Assembly (NCBI GenBank): GCA_903834675.1
Contig: CAILKC010000232.1
Span: forward strand, 1-13,050
Source of the DNA: an uncultured Victivallales bacterium
Lineage (GTDB): Bacteria > Verrucomicrobiota > Lentisphaeria > Oligosphaerales > JAFGRS01
DNA: 13,050 nucleotides
Reading direction: 5' to 3'
Shown here: positions 1-6,038 of the stretch, piece by piece
Numbering within the stretch: the stretch's first letter is position 1
How the letters are laid out: every line of letters starts with the position of its first letter
The notes under the pieces: model-generated
What the model was told of the DNA's origin: nothing
Databases searched by the model: none
Seen by the model: the letters and a program-made list of their open reading frames with translations, nothing else
Made by a program: the position numbers and the translations under genes

Positions 1-375
1 AAGCCGCTGCTCCCGGCCGCCTGACGCCGCGAAATGGCGCGCCAGGTCCGCCAGAATCGCCGCCATGGCCGGAGCGTCCAAGGCGTTGCCCGCCGTGCTC
101 TTCGCCACCTCCGCCAGGCGCTTCTGAAGCTCGCTCCGCAGACTCAACAGCACATCGCGGGCTGCCTGCCGGAGCGATTGTTCGCCCTTTTCGCACAACA
201 GGGCCGCCTCGCGCCGACCTTCCTCGACCAGCTTCGCCGCGGTCGTCGTCGCTTCCGCGATGATGCGATTCGCCTCGACCGACGCCTTCTCCACCATCGC
301 CAGGCGCTCCGCTTCCGCCTTCTTCAGGCCCTCTTCGGTGATCCGATTTAGCAGTGCCTGGAGTTCGTCCGCCAT
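1..375 (-). CDS. atpE: V-type ATP synthase subunit E, 5' part (runs off the left edge)
   Basis: The minus strand is open from an ATG at 375 to the window edge, giving 125 residues that begin MADELQALLNRITEEGLKKA. The protein is almost wholly charged and alpha-helical: residues 1-95 are rich in Glu, Lys, Arg and Ala with heptad-like spacing, and there is no membrane segment. This opening (a short helix, then ITEEGLKKAEAE and a long coiled coil) is what I know from bacterial and archaeal V/A-type ATPase subunit E, the peripheral-stalk protein that pairs with subunit G/H and braces the catalytic A3B3 head against rotation. The family is usually about 190-200 residues, so roughly 70 C-terminal residues are missing beyond the edge. 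A GAGGG ribosome-binding site lies just upstream of the ATG. The rest of the ATPase operon would lie to the left. The family call is from sequence style and recall; other coiled-coil stalk proteins (H, or an FliH-like protein) are less likely. The symbol atpE is used for this subunit in some V-type operons only and is not the F-type c subunit. Confidence 0.8.
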   Translation of the reverse strand, partial: MADELQALLNRITEEGLKKAEAERLAMVEKASVEANRIIAEATTTAAKLVEEGRREAALLCEKGEQSLRQAARDVLLSLRSELQKRLAEVAKSTAGNALDAPAMAAILADLARHFAASGGREQRL

Positions 376-497
376 GATGCCCTCGCCCTTGCTTGAACCG
401 GCCACCGCACCGACAGAGTCCGCGTGCAGGAATTGAGACCCGCTAGCATCGTCTCTCATGAACCGTTCGCAACCTGGCGGACAGTGCTCTCGCGGCG

Positions 498-532
498 GAT
501 CCCGGCGGCGGCGAACCGATCCCCGGCGGCGG
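498..532. repeat. Short GC-rich direct repeat
   Basis: GATCCCGGCGGCGG at 498-511 recurs as GATCCCCGGCGGCGG at 518-532, a 20-nt period with one extra C. It lies in the 213-nt gap between the small membrane protein gene and the ATPase gene, both on the minus strand. GGCCGG and CCGGCC arms follow immediately. I see no clear promoter in this gap. The repeat may be simple GC-rich slippage. Confidence 0.5.
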
Positions 533-588
533 CCGGGACCGGCCCGGGGGCTGGAGGGCAGAAGCTGTCCTGCTGGGTCCGTGGATGT

Positions 589-924
589 TCACCGTCCCAC
601 GAGGTAGGCTACCCCGTGTACGGCAAGCCAGAACCCGGCGCTTGCGGCCATGAACTTTGCCGCATAGTCACGCCACGTCGCCGTGTCTGGCGCCGTGCCG
701 CCGAGACACCGGACTTCGAGGTATCGAGCCGTCGGCGCCAGAAGCGTCGCCGCCCCGTAGAGGAGGTCAAGCCCTTGCAGCCCCGCCTTGCCACTCGCAA
801 TGATCCCCATGGCGGTCAAGCAGAGGGCGCCAGGGCAGGCGAAATACCAGACGAGACTGGTGAGCAGGACGGCGAAGGAGTCGTGGGCGGGGGTTGACTG
901 CTTCGGGAATTCGGCCGTCTTCAC
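589..924 (-). CDS. Small hypothetical membrane protein (three predicted helices)
   Basis: A 111-residue protein that I do not recognise. The start chosen is the GTG at 924 because GGAGGT sits 5 nt upstream of it; the frame stays open further upstream, but no better start is visible. Three hydrophobic stretches are seen: about residues 16-43 (ending near TAMGIIA), 52-68 (LDLLYGAATLLAPTA) and 91-110 (FMAASAGFWLAVHGVAYLVG), with a short polar link around 72-88 (LGGTAPDTATWRDYAAK). The N-terminus is short and polar (KTAEFPKQS), with no cleavable signal evident. The gene lies upstream of the V-type ATPase subunit E gene on the same strand, 213 nt away, so co-transcription is possible but not shown. 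A strong 11-bp hairpin lies in its presumed 5' leader at 949-974. No catalytic motif is present, and I assign no function. Confidence 0.65.
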   Translation of the reverse strand: MKTAEFPKQSTPAHDSFAVLLTSLVWYFACPGALCLTAMGIIASGKAGLQGLDLLYGAATLLAPTARYLEVRCLGGTAPDTATWRDYAAKFMAASAGFWLAVHGVAYLVGR

Positions 925-948
925 GGCGCACCTCCGGTACATCTGGCG

Positions 949-974
949 GGAGCGGCGACCTGCGTCGCCGCTCC
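949..974. repeat. Perfect 11-bp inverted repeat (5'-leader hairpin)
   Basis: GGAGCGGCGAC (949-959) and GTCGCCGCTCC (964-974) are exact reverse complements separated by CTGC. The structure lies 24 nt ahead of the GTG start at 924, inside the presumed leader of the small membrane protein gene. Neither strand shows a T-run after it, so it is not a typical rho-independent terminator. It could be a leader structure, a protein-binding palindrome or a relic repeat. Confidence 0.7.
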
Positions 975-1041
975 TGCTATTGACCGGATGGCGGCCCGAC
1001 CACCCGAAGCGAACCTGTGAACTCTTCTGAGTCCACACCCT

Positions 1042-1069
1042 TTGCTTGGGCCACGGCAGGCGGTATAAC
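1042..1069 (+). promoter_or_regulatory. Candidate sigma70-type promoter for the acyltransferase gene
   Basis: TTGCTT (1042-1047) and TATAAC (1064-1069) are spaced 16 nt apart. The -10 element matches the consensus at 5 of 6 positions; the -35 matches only in TTG. It would leave a leader of about 160 nt before the ATG at 1235. This is a pattern match only. Confidence 0.3.
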
Positions 1070-1234
1070 CTACCCGCCACCGCAGCACCACACCCAGTAT
1101 ACTCCTCGGCACCGACGCCGACAAGTCCGTCGCGACTTCGCCCTGCCGGTTGACGGCGGCGGCTTAGCGGGCGATGGTGACCGGCGCTGGCCGTGTGCCT
1201 GGTTGAGGCGTTGCTTGCAGCAGGGGAAAAAGCC

Positions 1235-2473
1235 ATGACCGCACCCTCGTTCGAAGCGTTGGCCGCGGGGCTTGGACTGCCGCCGACAGCCGCGGCCTGG
1301 GCGGCGGGTTGGGAGGCGTCCCAGGCGTGCTATCCTGCTCCCTGCCCCGGCTTCCTGACCACCCCCGAAATGCAGGCCATCTGCCAGCGCCTCAAGCTCT
1401 CGGCAGAACTCCGCGAGGTCGTGCTTGGAACCTTGCCGGAGCTGACCTCGGACCCACGGCTCTGCCGCCTGCTGTGGCACCTTTATCGGCGCCTGTTTGT
1501 CGAGCCAGGGATGCTGAAAGACGACCTGGCCGCCTGGCCGGCAATGCCGCTGACCACCCTGCCGCACGCGGAGCTGTTCCCCGCCTACGCCTACCTGGCC
1601 GGCGTGCCCGAGGTCGAGGCCCGTTACCGCGCCCGGGGCATCCCGCCAGAGGTCCTCACCGACACTCTGTCCGACCTCGAACTGTGGATTCGCGAGCATC
1701 GCGCCAAGACCGGCCGTTGGGGACTCAGTAACCTCCGTTGGCTGACGAACCACTTCTCCTGTAACCTCTTCCGTCTCAGCCGACTGCAATTCCAGTTCGG
1801 CGTCTCGCGCTATCCTTACCACGCATGGCGGCAATCGGGGAGAGGCCGGGTGCGGCTGCTGGCGGACTCAGCGCTGCGCTTCAGTGCCGATGGGCTCAGC
1901 GCGGGCTCGGCGCCCGAGTTGCCGCTGACCGCGCCGTACCGCCTCGAAGCCGGAGCGGTGCAGGGCTTGCCGGTTGACCCGCGCGGCTACGTCTTGCCCC
2001 AGCCCGTGGCGCTGCCGCTGACCGAGTGGACGCGTCTCCTGGAACCCGGTGATCCGGTCTTCAACCTGCACATCCCCGCGGGCAGCCCGATGGACGTCGC
2101 CGCCTGTGGCGAGGCCTTCAGGCAGGCGAACCTCTTCTTCCCGAAGTGTTTCCCCGAGTATCACTTCCACGCCTACGTCTGTGGCTCATGGCTGCTGGAT
2201 CCGCAGTTCGACGGTGTGCTGCAGCCGGAGAGCAACATCGTGGGATTCCTACGCCAGGTGTACCTCTTCCCGCTCCCTGGAGCCACGGGGCGGCAGACCC
2301 TCGAACGGGTCTTCGGCACCCCTGAAGTCGATCTTGGCGCCGCCCCCCGCGACACCTCGCTGCGCCGGGCCATCCTCACCCACCTCGAGCGCGGTGGCGT
2401 CTGGCGAGCCGGGGGCTGTGCGCTGTTCCCCGAGGATGTGTCAGGCTGGGGCGGACAGGCCTACCGGCGCTAG
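1235..2473 (+). CDS. Two-domain acyltransferase-like protein (NAT_N / GNAT_C family)
   Basis: A 412-residue soluble protein with no signal or membrane segment. The layout fits proteins annotated 'acyltransferase domain-containing protein': an all-alpha N-terminal domain (NAT_N) followed by a GNAT-like C-terminal domain (GNAT_C). Family-like stretches are LPHAELFPAYAYLAGVP (109-125), GIPPEVLTDTLSDLELWIRE (135-154), LRWLTNHFSCNLFRLSRLQF (168-187), DPVFNLHIPAGSPM (273-286) and YVCGSWLLDPQ (314-324). The GNAT fold implies acyl transfer from acyl-CoA to an amine, but I know of no defined substrate for the family, and no neighbour suggests one. I chose the ATG at 1235 because AGGGG lies about 9 nt upstream and the sequence from there reads as protein; an in-frame GTG 42 nt earlier is possible but lacks a comparable site. 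The gene stands alone on the plus strand, convergent with the flippase-like gene 87 nt downstream. The family call is from recall of these motifs. Confidence 0.8.
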   Translation: MTAPSFEALAAGLGLPPTAAAWAAGWEASQACYPAPCPGFLTTPEMQAICQRLKLSAELREVVLGTLPELTSDPRLCRLLWHLYRRLFVEPGMLKDDLAAWPAMPLTTLPHAELFPAYAYLAGVPEVEARYRARGIPPEVLTDTLSDLELWIREHRAKTGRWGLSNLRWLTNHFSCNLFRLSRLQFQFGVSRYPYHAWRQSGRGRVRLLADSALRFSADGLSAGSAPELPLTAPYRLEAGAVQGLPVDPRGYVLPQPVALPLTEWTRLLEPGDPVFNLHIPAGSPMDVAACGEAFRQANLFFPKCFPEYHFHAYVCGSWLLDPQFDGVLQPESNIVGFLRQVYLFPLPGATGRQTLERVFGTPEVDLGAAPRDTSLRRAILTHLERGGVWRAGGCALFPEDVSGWGGQAYRR

Positions 2474-2560
2474 CTCTGTCGGCAGGACGGAACCGGCAGC
2501 CCGCCACCCAAACCCTCGTTGTTGTGCCCGTGGTCAGCCCGATCGCCGCGGGCGGCTCCA

Positions 2561-3871
2561 TCACGTCGGTGGCCGCCGCCCGCTGCGAGCAAAGACGGCC
2601 GCGCCGACGAGGGCCCAGAAGGCGATCACCAGGGACAGCAGCACGGGGATCGAGCCCGCCTTGCCCGCGGGCTGGGCCTGGAAGGCACTCAGGAACGCCG
2701 CGGTGATCTTGTCGCGGGTGCCGACGCCGCCGGGGGTCAGCGGAATCGCCGCCACCGCGTTGGACACCGAGGTGGTGATGACGTAGTGACGCACCCCCAG
2801 GGCCTTCTCCCCGACCGCCTTGCCCAAGGCGTACAAGCCCAGCCCCAGCAGTCCATGCACGACCACGGACAGCAGAACCGCCTTGACGATGACGCGACGG
2901 CTGTGGCGGTAGAGCTCGAGGGCGGCGACCAGGCGGCTGATCAGGGCGCAGAGCGCCGCGGGCAACATCCTCGTTCCCAGCCCCACCAGCCAGGCGATCC
3001 CAGGCTGACGCACCAGCGCCGCACGAAACTCCACCAGCAGCACGCCGACAACCCCGCCAAGGCTGGCCAGAGCCACGGTCGCGGCGGCCACTTGCAAGGG
3101 CCGGTAGCGGGCCTCCAGACCGGCCAGCAACGGCAGGGCGCACAGGATCGAGATGCTGGCCACGATGAACAGCCCCAAAATCCCGATGATGCGGTCCACC
3201 AGGATGGTCAGGATGCTCTCGGCCTTGCGCTCCCCGGCCCGGGCCGTGATGTAGCCCATCTTGATCAGATCGCCGCTGACCGCGCCCGGAATGGCCAGGT
3301 TGAAGAAGACGCCGATCAGGGTCAGTCGCGCCAGAGCCCAGAGCGGTACCTCGATGCCCTGTACGGCCAGCAGCAGCCGCCAGCGTACCACCGTAATCAG
3401 GATCACGAGGCCGTACAGAAGGACCCCCACCACCAGGAGCAGCGGGTTCGCCGAGGCCAGGTCAGACCAGAGATCGGCGCCACTGCTGCGCAGGGTCAGC
3501 ACCAGCAGAAACCCAGCCAGCAGCAGCCCCGCCGCAGCTCCCGGACGCAAGCCCAGCACGGCCGCCGTCAGCAGCGCCCAGGAGGCGCCAAAGCAGACCA
3601 TCGCCGCCGGCGTCCACGCCCGCACCGCCTCCCACGCCGCCGTCGGCGAGGCCAGGCTGCCAAAGAGGCGGGCGAACTCGCCATGCACCAGTCCGGCGAA
3701 GACCGCGGCCGGTCCGGCCCCGCCGCCGAGGCCTATCGCCAGATTCAAGGCCGCATTGGCAAAGCAGAGCGCCACCAGCCCGCGGCCCAGCCACACGACG
3801 CCGACGGCCCACCCCCGGCGGCGTTTACCGCCGACTGGATCTATCGCGGTGCTGTCGGTCGGCTCAGGCAT
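2561..3871 (-). CDS. Flippase-like integral membrane protein (LPG_synthase_TM / UPF0104 family)
   Basis: A 436-residue polytopic membrane protein. Hydrophobic segments lie near residues 22-48, 88-108, 110-127, 144-167, 183-199, 228-250, 262-282, 298-315, 330-352, 365-380 and 408-428. Family signatures are VVRWRLLLAVQGIEV (161-175), FFNLAIPGAVSGDLIKMGYI (189-208), ILVDRIIGILGLF (223-235) and IPLTPGGVGTRDK (376-388). These mark the membrane domain of lysylphosphatidylglycerol synthase-like proteins, often seen alone next to glycan or lipid genes and thought to move lipid-linked substrates. No cytosolic aminoacyl-transferase domain is present, so it is not an MprF enzyme. The first 140 residues, with about three extra hydrophobic segments, exceed the usual 300-340-residue form. 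The gene begins 19 nt after galE, and AAGGGA precedes its ATG, so the two are probably co-transcribed. Flipping a sugar-linked lipid supplied through GalE is an inference. Confidence 0.85.
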   Translation of the reverse strand: MPEPTDSTAIDPVGGKRRRGWAVGVVWLGRGLVALCFANAALNLAIGLGGGAGPAAVFAGLVHGEFARLFGSLASPTAAWEAVRAWTPAAMVCFGASWALLTAAVLGLRPGAAAGLLLAGFLLVLTLRSSGADLWSDLASANPLLLVVGVLLYGLVILITVVRWRLLLAVQGIEVPLWALARLTLIGVFFNLAIPGAVSGDLIKMGYITARAGERKAESILTILVDRIIGILGLFIVASISILCALPLLAGLEARYRPLQVAAATVALASLGGVVGVLLVEFRAALVRQPGIAWLVGLGTRMLPAALCALISRLVAALELYRHSRRVIVKAVLLSVVVHGLLGLGLYALGKAVGEKALGVRHYVITTSVSNAVAAIPLTPGGVGTRDKITAAFLSAFQAQPAGKAGSIPVLLSLVIAFWALVGAAVFARSGRRPPT

Positions 3872-3890
3872 CCGGTCCCTTCGACGCGAC

Positions 3891-4862
3891 TCAGCGCGCG
3901 TAGCCGTTCGGGTGTTTCAGGCGCCACTGCCAGGCCGATTCGACGATGGCGTGCAGGTCGTCGAAGCAGGGCTTCCAACCTAGCACCCGGCGTGCCGCAG
4001 CCGAGTCGCTGATCAGCCGGGGCGGGTCGCCGGGACGCCGTTCCGCCTCCACCACCTCGATGCCGCGGCCGGTCACGGCCCGCACCGTGTCGATGACCTC
4101 CCGCACACTGTGCCCGCTGCCGCTGCCCAGGTTGAAACTGCCGACCACCTCGCTCTCAAGCGCCAACAGGTGCGCCTGCGCCAGGTCCAGCACATGGATA
4201 TAGTCGCGGATGCAGGTGCCGTCCGGCGTCGGATAGTCGCTGCCATAGACCTTGACGTGGGGGCGACGCCCCTCCGCCGCCTGCATCACGATCGGAATCA
4301 GGTGCGACTCGGGGTTGTGGGCCTCGCCAAAGCGCGCCGTGGCGCCGGCGGCGTTGAAGTAGCGCAGCGCCGTGTAACGCAGGCCGTGAATCTGCTCATA
4401 CCAGCCCAGAATCCGCTCAAAGATCAGCTTCGACTCGCCGTAGGCATTCACCGGCTTGGTCGACTCGGACTCGGGGATCGGAATCGTCTGCGGCATGCCG
4501 TACACCGCTGCCGTACTCGAAAAGACGATCTTGCGCACCCGCTGCCGTACCGCCGCCTCGAGCAGGTTCAGCCCACAGCAAACGTTGTTGCGGAAGTACG
4601 TCCCCGGGTCCGTCATCGACTCGCCCACCTCGATGAACGCGGCAAAGTGGATGACGCCCTCCGGGCGCTGCGCCGCCAGCGCGGCCTCGATCGCCGCCGC
4701 ATCCTGAAGATGTCCCTGGATGAAGGTCGCCCGCGAGTCCACCGCCTCCCGGTATCCCTTGATCAGGGCATCGAAGACGACCACCTCATGCCCGTGGTCG
4801 AGCAGGTACTCCGTGCAGCAACTGCCAATGTACCCGGCCCCGCCTGCAACCAGTATCTTCAT
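3891..4862 (-). CDS. galE: UDP-glucose 4-epimerase
   Basis: A 323-residue cytosolic enzyme of the short-chain dehydrogenase/reductase superfamily that interconverts UDP-glucose and UDP-galactose (Leloir pathway; precursor supply for surface glycans). Its Rossmann NAD-binding motif is AGGAGYIG (6-13), with the acidic D31 ending strand 2. The active site shows SST (115-117) and the Y141-x3-K145 pair in YGESK. GalE-typical runs are ALRYFNAAGA (165-174), HLIPIVMQAA (187-196), DGTCIRDYIHVLDLA (214-228) and FNLGSGSGHSV (243-253). Length and motif order match bacterial GalE, usually 320-340 residues, and nothing is missing. Cys at 95-96 may bear on whether N-acetylated sugars are accepted, but specificity cannot be read from sequence alone. 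AGGACGGGACC precedes the ATG. The gene is first of two, followed after 19 nt by the flippase-like gene, and its promoter should lie in the repeat-rich region from 4863 rightward. Confidence 0.96.
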   Translation of the reverse strand: MKILVAGGAGYIGSCCTEYLLDHGHEVVVFDALIKGYREAVDSRATFIQGHLQDAAAIEAALAAQRPEGVIHFAAFIEVGESMTDPGTYFRNNVCCGLNLLEAAVRQRVRKIVFSSTAAVYGMPQTIPIPESESTKPVNAYGESKLIFERILGWYEQIHGLRYTALRYFNAAGATARFGEAHNPESHLIPIVMQAAEGRRPHVKVYGSDYPTPDGTCIRDYIHVLDLAQAHLLALESEVVGSFNLGSGSGHSVREVIDTVRAVTGRGIEVVEAERRPGDPPRLISDSAAARRVLGWKPCFDDLHAIVESAWQWRLKHPNGYAR

Positions 4863-4965
4863 GGTCCCGTCCTGATCTCAGCGCGGCAGCAGCCTACCTT
4901 GGGCTGACGCCGACGCATGGGCGGGTAACATACAGGAGCGACGGCGGCTCGGCGAACCCCGCCAG

Positions 4966-4992
4966 TTCGGTACCAGGGCTGTTCCAAGAAAC
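4966..4992 (-). repeat. Modular palindromic element, copy A
   Basis: On the plus strand TTCGGTACCAGGGCT (4966-4980) is followed by GTTCCAAGAAAC (4981-4992). Read on the minus strand this is GTTTCTTGGAAC then AGCCCTGGTACCGAA, the same module order as copies B and C. The 15-base block is identical to 5446-5460 in copy B. The copy lies about 100 nt upstream of the galE start. Confidence 0.7.
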
Positions 4993-5031
4993 GACCGCCG
5001 TCGTCCCGCCGGCAGTGAAAGCGGCGTCGAC

Positions 5032-5049
5032 GGGCCGCGTCCGCGGCCC
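5032..5049. repeat. 8-bp GC palindrome
   Basis: GGGCCGCG (5032-5039) and CGCGGCCC (5042-5049) are perfect reverse complements around TC. It lies upstream of galE. No T-run adjoins it, so a terminator role is unlikely. It may be part of the relic repeat DNA here. Confidence 0.55.
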
Positions 5050-5265
5050 TCTGCCGCACGCACAGCAAGAGACCCGCCGAACGGGCGCCAATCCCACGGC
5101 CGATGAACTATGAATGCGGCAGCCTGCTGACCGCCCGAATCATTGGTACTGTCGCCGGGGCAGGGCACTTCGGAACTCATACATGCAAGCGCATATACCG
5201 AAACGCCTCGCGTGAAGAAAGAGGCAAACAAGACGAAGAGAGTTGACAGGGAGTCCCCTGAGGTA

Positions 5266-5345
5266 CTCCATATCGCGCCTCGGCCATGTGGAGTGCGCGT
5301 GGCAAGGTCGCCGACGGCGAGCGCGACACCGCTTTGGCTTGGCGC
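5266..5345. repeat. Degenerate interspersed-repeat segment
   Basis: CTCCATAT (5266-5273) and ATGTGGAG (5286-5293) form an inverted repeat with one wobble position. The following stretch to about 5345 (GTGGAGTGCGCG, GAGCGCGACACCGC, TTTGGCTTGGCG) resembles, from memory, an intergenic repeat seen across some PVC-group genomes. Only one copy is in this window, so the repeat status rests on recall and is weak. Confidence 0.35.
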
Positions 5346-5418
5346 CTGTGCCATGACTGACGGAGTATTTTCTCGCGCAACCTGATACGGCAGACAGACC
5401 ACGGGTTGTTGCGACGCA

Positions 5419-5464
5419 CAGGCTGGTTTCTTGAAACCGCCCTGCTTCGGTACCAGGGCTTCAA
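5419..5464 (+). repeat. Modular palindromic element, copy B (double hairpin)
   Basis: Two overlapping palindromes. The first has arms CAGGCTGGTTTC (5419-5430) and GAAACCGCCCTG (5433-5444) around TT, pairing at 10 of 12 positions with a perfect inner GGTTTC/GAAACC. The second pairs GCCCTG (5439-5444) with CAGGGC (5454-5459) around CTTCGGTAC, extended by TTGAA (5431-5435) and TTCAA (5460-5464). The two hairpins share the GCCCTG arm, so they are mutually exclusive folds. Confidence 0.75.
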
Positions 5465-5521
5465 CCTAGACCGGCGCGCTGGCCGTTGCGGCGCGTTTCG
5501 CGACCGCGTCGGGGGTCATTC

Positions 5522-5547
5522 CGGGCCGACCGGAACGAGTCGGCCCG
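5522..5547. repeat. 9-bp perfect inverted repeat
   Basis: CGGGCCGAC (5522-5530) and GTCGGCCCG (5539-5547) are exact reverse complements around an 8-nt loop, CGGAACGA. No T-run follows on either strand. Confidence 0.65.
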
Positions 5548-5602
5548 TTGGAGGGCGGCCCGGTCGCAGGCCGTGAGCCCGTCGAACCGGCGTGGCCGCC
5601 GC

Positions 5603-5622
5603 GGCGCTCGCACGGGAGCGCC
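5603..5622. repeat. 7-bp inverted repeat, GC hairpin
   Basis: GGCGCTC (5603-5609) and GAGCGCC (5616-5622) pair around six bases. The right arm can instead pair with GGCGCCCGT just downstream, so alternative folds exist. It is part of the hairpin-dense region ahead of pgk. Confidence 0.5.
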
Positions 5623-5674
5623 CTCCAGGCGCCCGTCGTCCGCAGCCGCGGAGGTGGACGGAATCAGAGGCGTG

Positions 5675-5688
5675 CGGCGGAGCCGCCG
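5675..5688. repeat. 6-bp GC palindrome
   Basis: CGGCGG (5675-5680) and CCGCCG (5683-5688) are perfect reverse complements around AG. A short arm in very GC-rich DNA could arise by chance; it is listed because it continues the run of hairpins. Confidence 0.4.
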
Positions 5689-5714
5689 ACAGCGGCCTCG
5701 GTCCCCAAGCTGAC

Positions 5715-5748
5715 GGCGCTTTCTTGAAACAGCCATGGGTACCCACGG
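5715..5748 (+). repeat. Modular palindromic element, copy C
   Basis: GGCGCTTTC (5715-5723) and GAAACAGCC (5726-5734) pair at 7 of 9 positions around TT. They are followed by the perfect 10-bp palindrome TGGGTACCCA (5736-5745). The order TTTCTTGAAAC, AGCC, then a GGTACC core is shared with copies A and B. Confidence 0.7.
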
Positions 5749-5762
5749 GCGCGGCCGGATTA

Positions 5763-5803
5763 GAAAGCGCTTGCACCATGCGTATAGTATGAGAGGCGCT
5801 TTC
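5763..5803. repeat. Widely spaced 8-bp inverted repeat GAAAGCGC / GCGCTTTC
   Basis: GAAAGCGC (5763-5770) and GCGCTTTC (5796-5803) are exact reverse complements 25 nt apart. GCGCTTTC also occurs at 5716-5723 inside copy C. The half-site resembles LacI-family operators (GAAAGCGCTTTC type), and a -10-like TATAGT (5783-5788) lies between the arms. No -35 element at suitable spacing is visible. An operator role for pgk is speculative. Confidence 0.4.
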
Positions 5804-5825
5804 GGAACCCTCGGCTCGCCAGCGT

Positions 5826-5877
5826 CTCGCCCTCCAGTTTGAAGGCGTCGAGGCGGCTGCAACCTGTGGAGGGCGAG
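5826..5877. repeat. 11-bp perfect inverted repeat, 30-nt spacer
   Basis: CTCGCCCTCCA (5826-5836) and TGGAGGGCGAG (5867-5877) are exact reverse complements. CTCGCGAG-like self-complementary sequence follows the right arm. The GGAGGGCGAGCCTC phrase resembles, from memory, a common intergenic repeat of PVC-type genomes. Confidence 0.6.
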
Positions 5878-5926
5878 CCTCGCGAGCCGTGAGGGGGTTC
5901 TGCAAGAGCCTCATGAGAGTACGCCA

Positions 5927-5958
5927 GGGGGGAGGCCACAACTTTGGCCCGGCCCCCC
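5927..5958 (+). repeat. GC-rich hairpin in the pgk leader
   Basis: GGGGGG (5927-5932) pairs with CCCCCC (5953-5958), and inside it GGCC (5934-5937) pairs with GGCC (5946-5949), with a bulged A on one side and CGG on the other. The loop is ACAACTTT. It ends 80 nt before the pgk start. No U-run follows, so it reads as a leader structure rather than a terminator. Confidence 0.45.
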
Positions 5959-6038
5959 GGAGAGAGCTACTGCGGCAGGGATCAGGTCCCCCGACGATCT
6001 GGAGCAACCGGCAGACCCCTTCATCTGGAGCGCAGACG

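Larger units (their letters stand above)
925..1234. other. Divergent intergenic region (310 nt) without a gene
   Basis: This region separates the minus-strand membrane protein gene from the plus-strand acyltransferase gene, so it should hold promoters for both. Contents: the perfect hairpin at 949-974, a candidate plus-strand promoter at 1042-1069, and a second -10-like TATACT at 1098-1103 that lacks a convincing -35 element. A large minus-strand reading frame crosses it, but it is the complement of the acyltransferase gene and has no coding character of its own. Confidence 0.6.
4863..6038. other. 1.18-kb non-coding, hairpin-dense divergent region between galE and pgk
   Basis: No reading frame here has a ribosome-binding site, recognisable motifs or non-repetitive protein character. 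Frames on both strands are arginine-, proline- and serine-rich artefacts of GC-rich palindromes. Contents in order: modular element copy A (4966-4992), an 8-bp palindrome (5032-5049), a degenerate repeat segment (5266-5345), copy B (5419-5464), GC hairpins (5522-5547, 5603-5622, 5675-5688), copy C (5715-5748), two long-spaced inverted repeats (5763-5803, 5826-5877) and the pgk leader hairpin (5927-5958). Promoters for galE and pgk must lie here, but none is clear; TTGACA at 5243-5248 has no matching -10. I looked for RNase P, tmRNA, SRP and tRNA signatures and saw none. Confidence 0.7.

Noticed and set aside
1070..1834. Long minus-strand frame opposite the acyltransferase gene
   Set aside because: Complement of a clearly coding gene; Gln/Gly/Arg-rich, no motifs and no ribosome-binding site.
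2519..4012. 497-codon plus-strand frame opposite the flippase-like and galE genes
   Set aside because: Low-complexity Gln/Arg/Ala sequence crossing two recognised genes on the other strand; a codon-bias shadow.
5243..5273. Promoter with TTGACA at 5243-5248
   Set aside because: No acceptable -10 element at 16-18 nt spacing and no gene directly downstream.
4878..5402. Minus-strand frame of 174 codons upstream of galE
   Set aside because: Spans repeat copy A and palindromes; no ribosome-binding site and no recognisable protein character.
5889..6038. 50-codon upstream extension of pgk
   Set aside because: Does not resemble any PGK N-terminus, crosses the leader hairpin, and the ATG at 6039 has a good ribosome-binding site.
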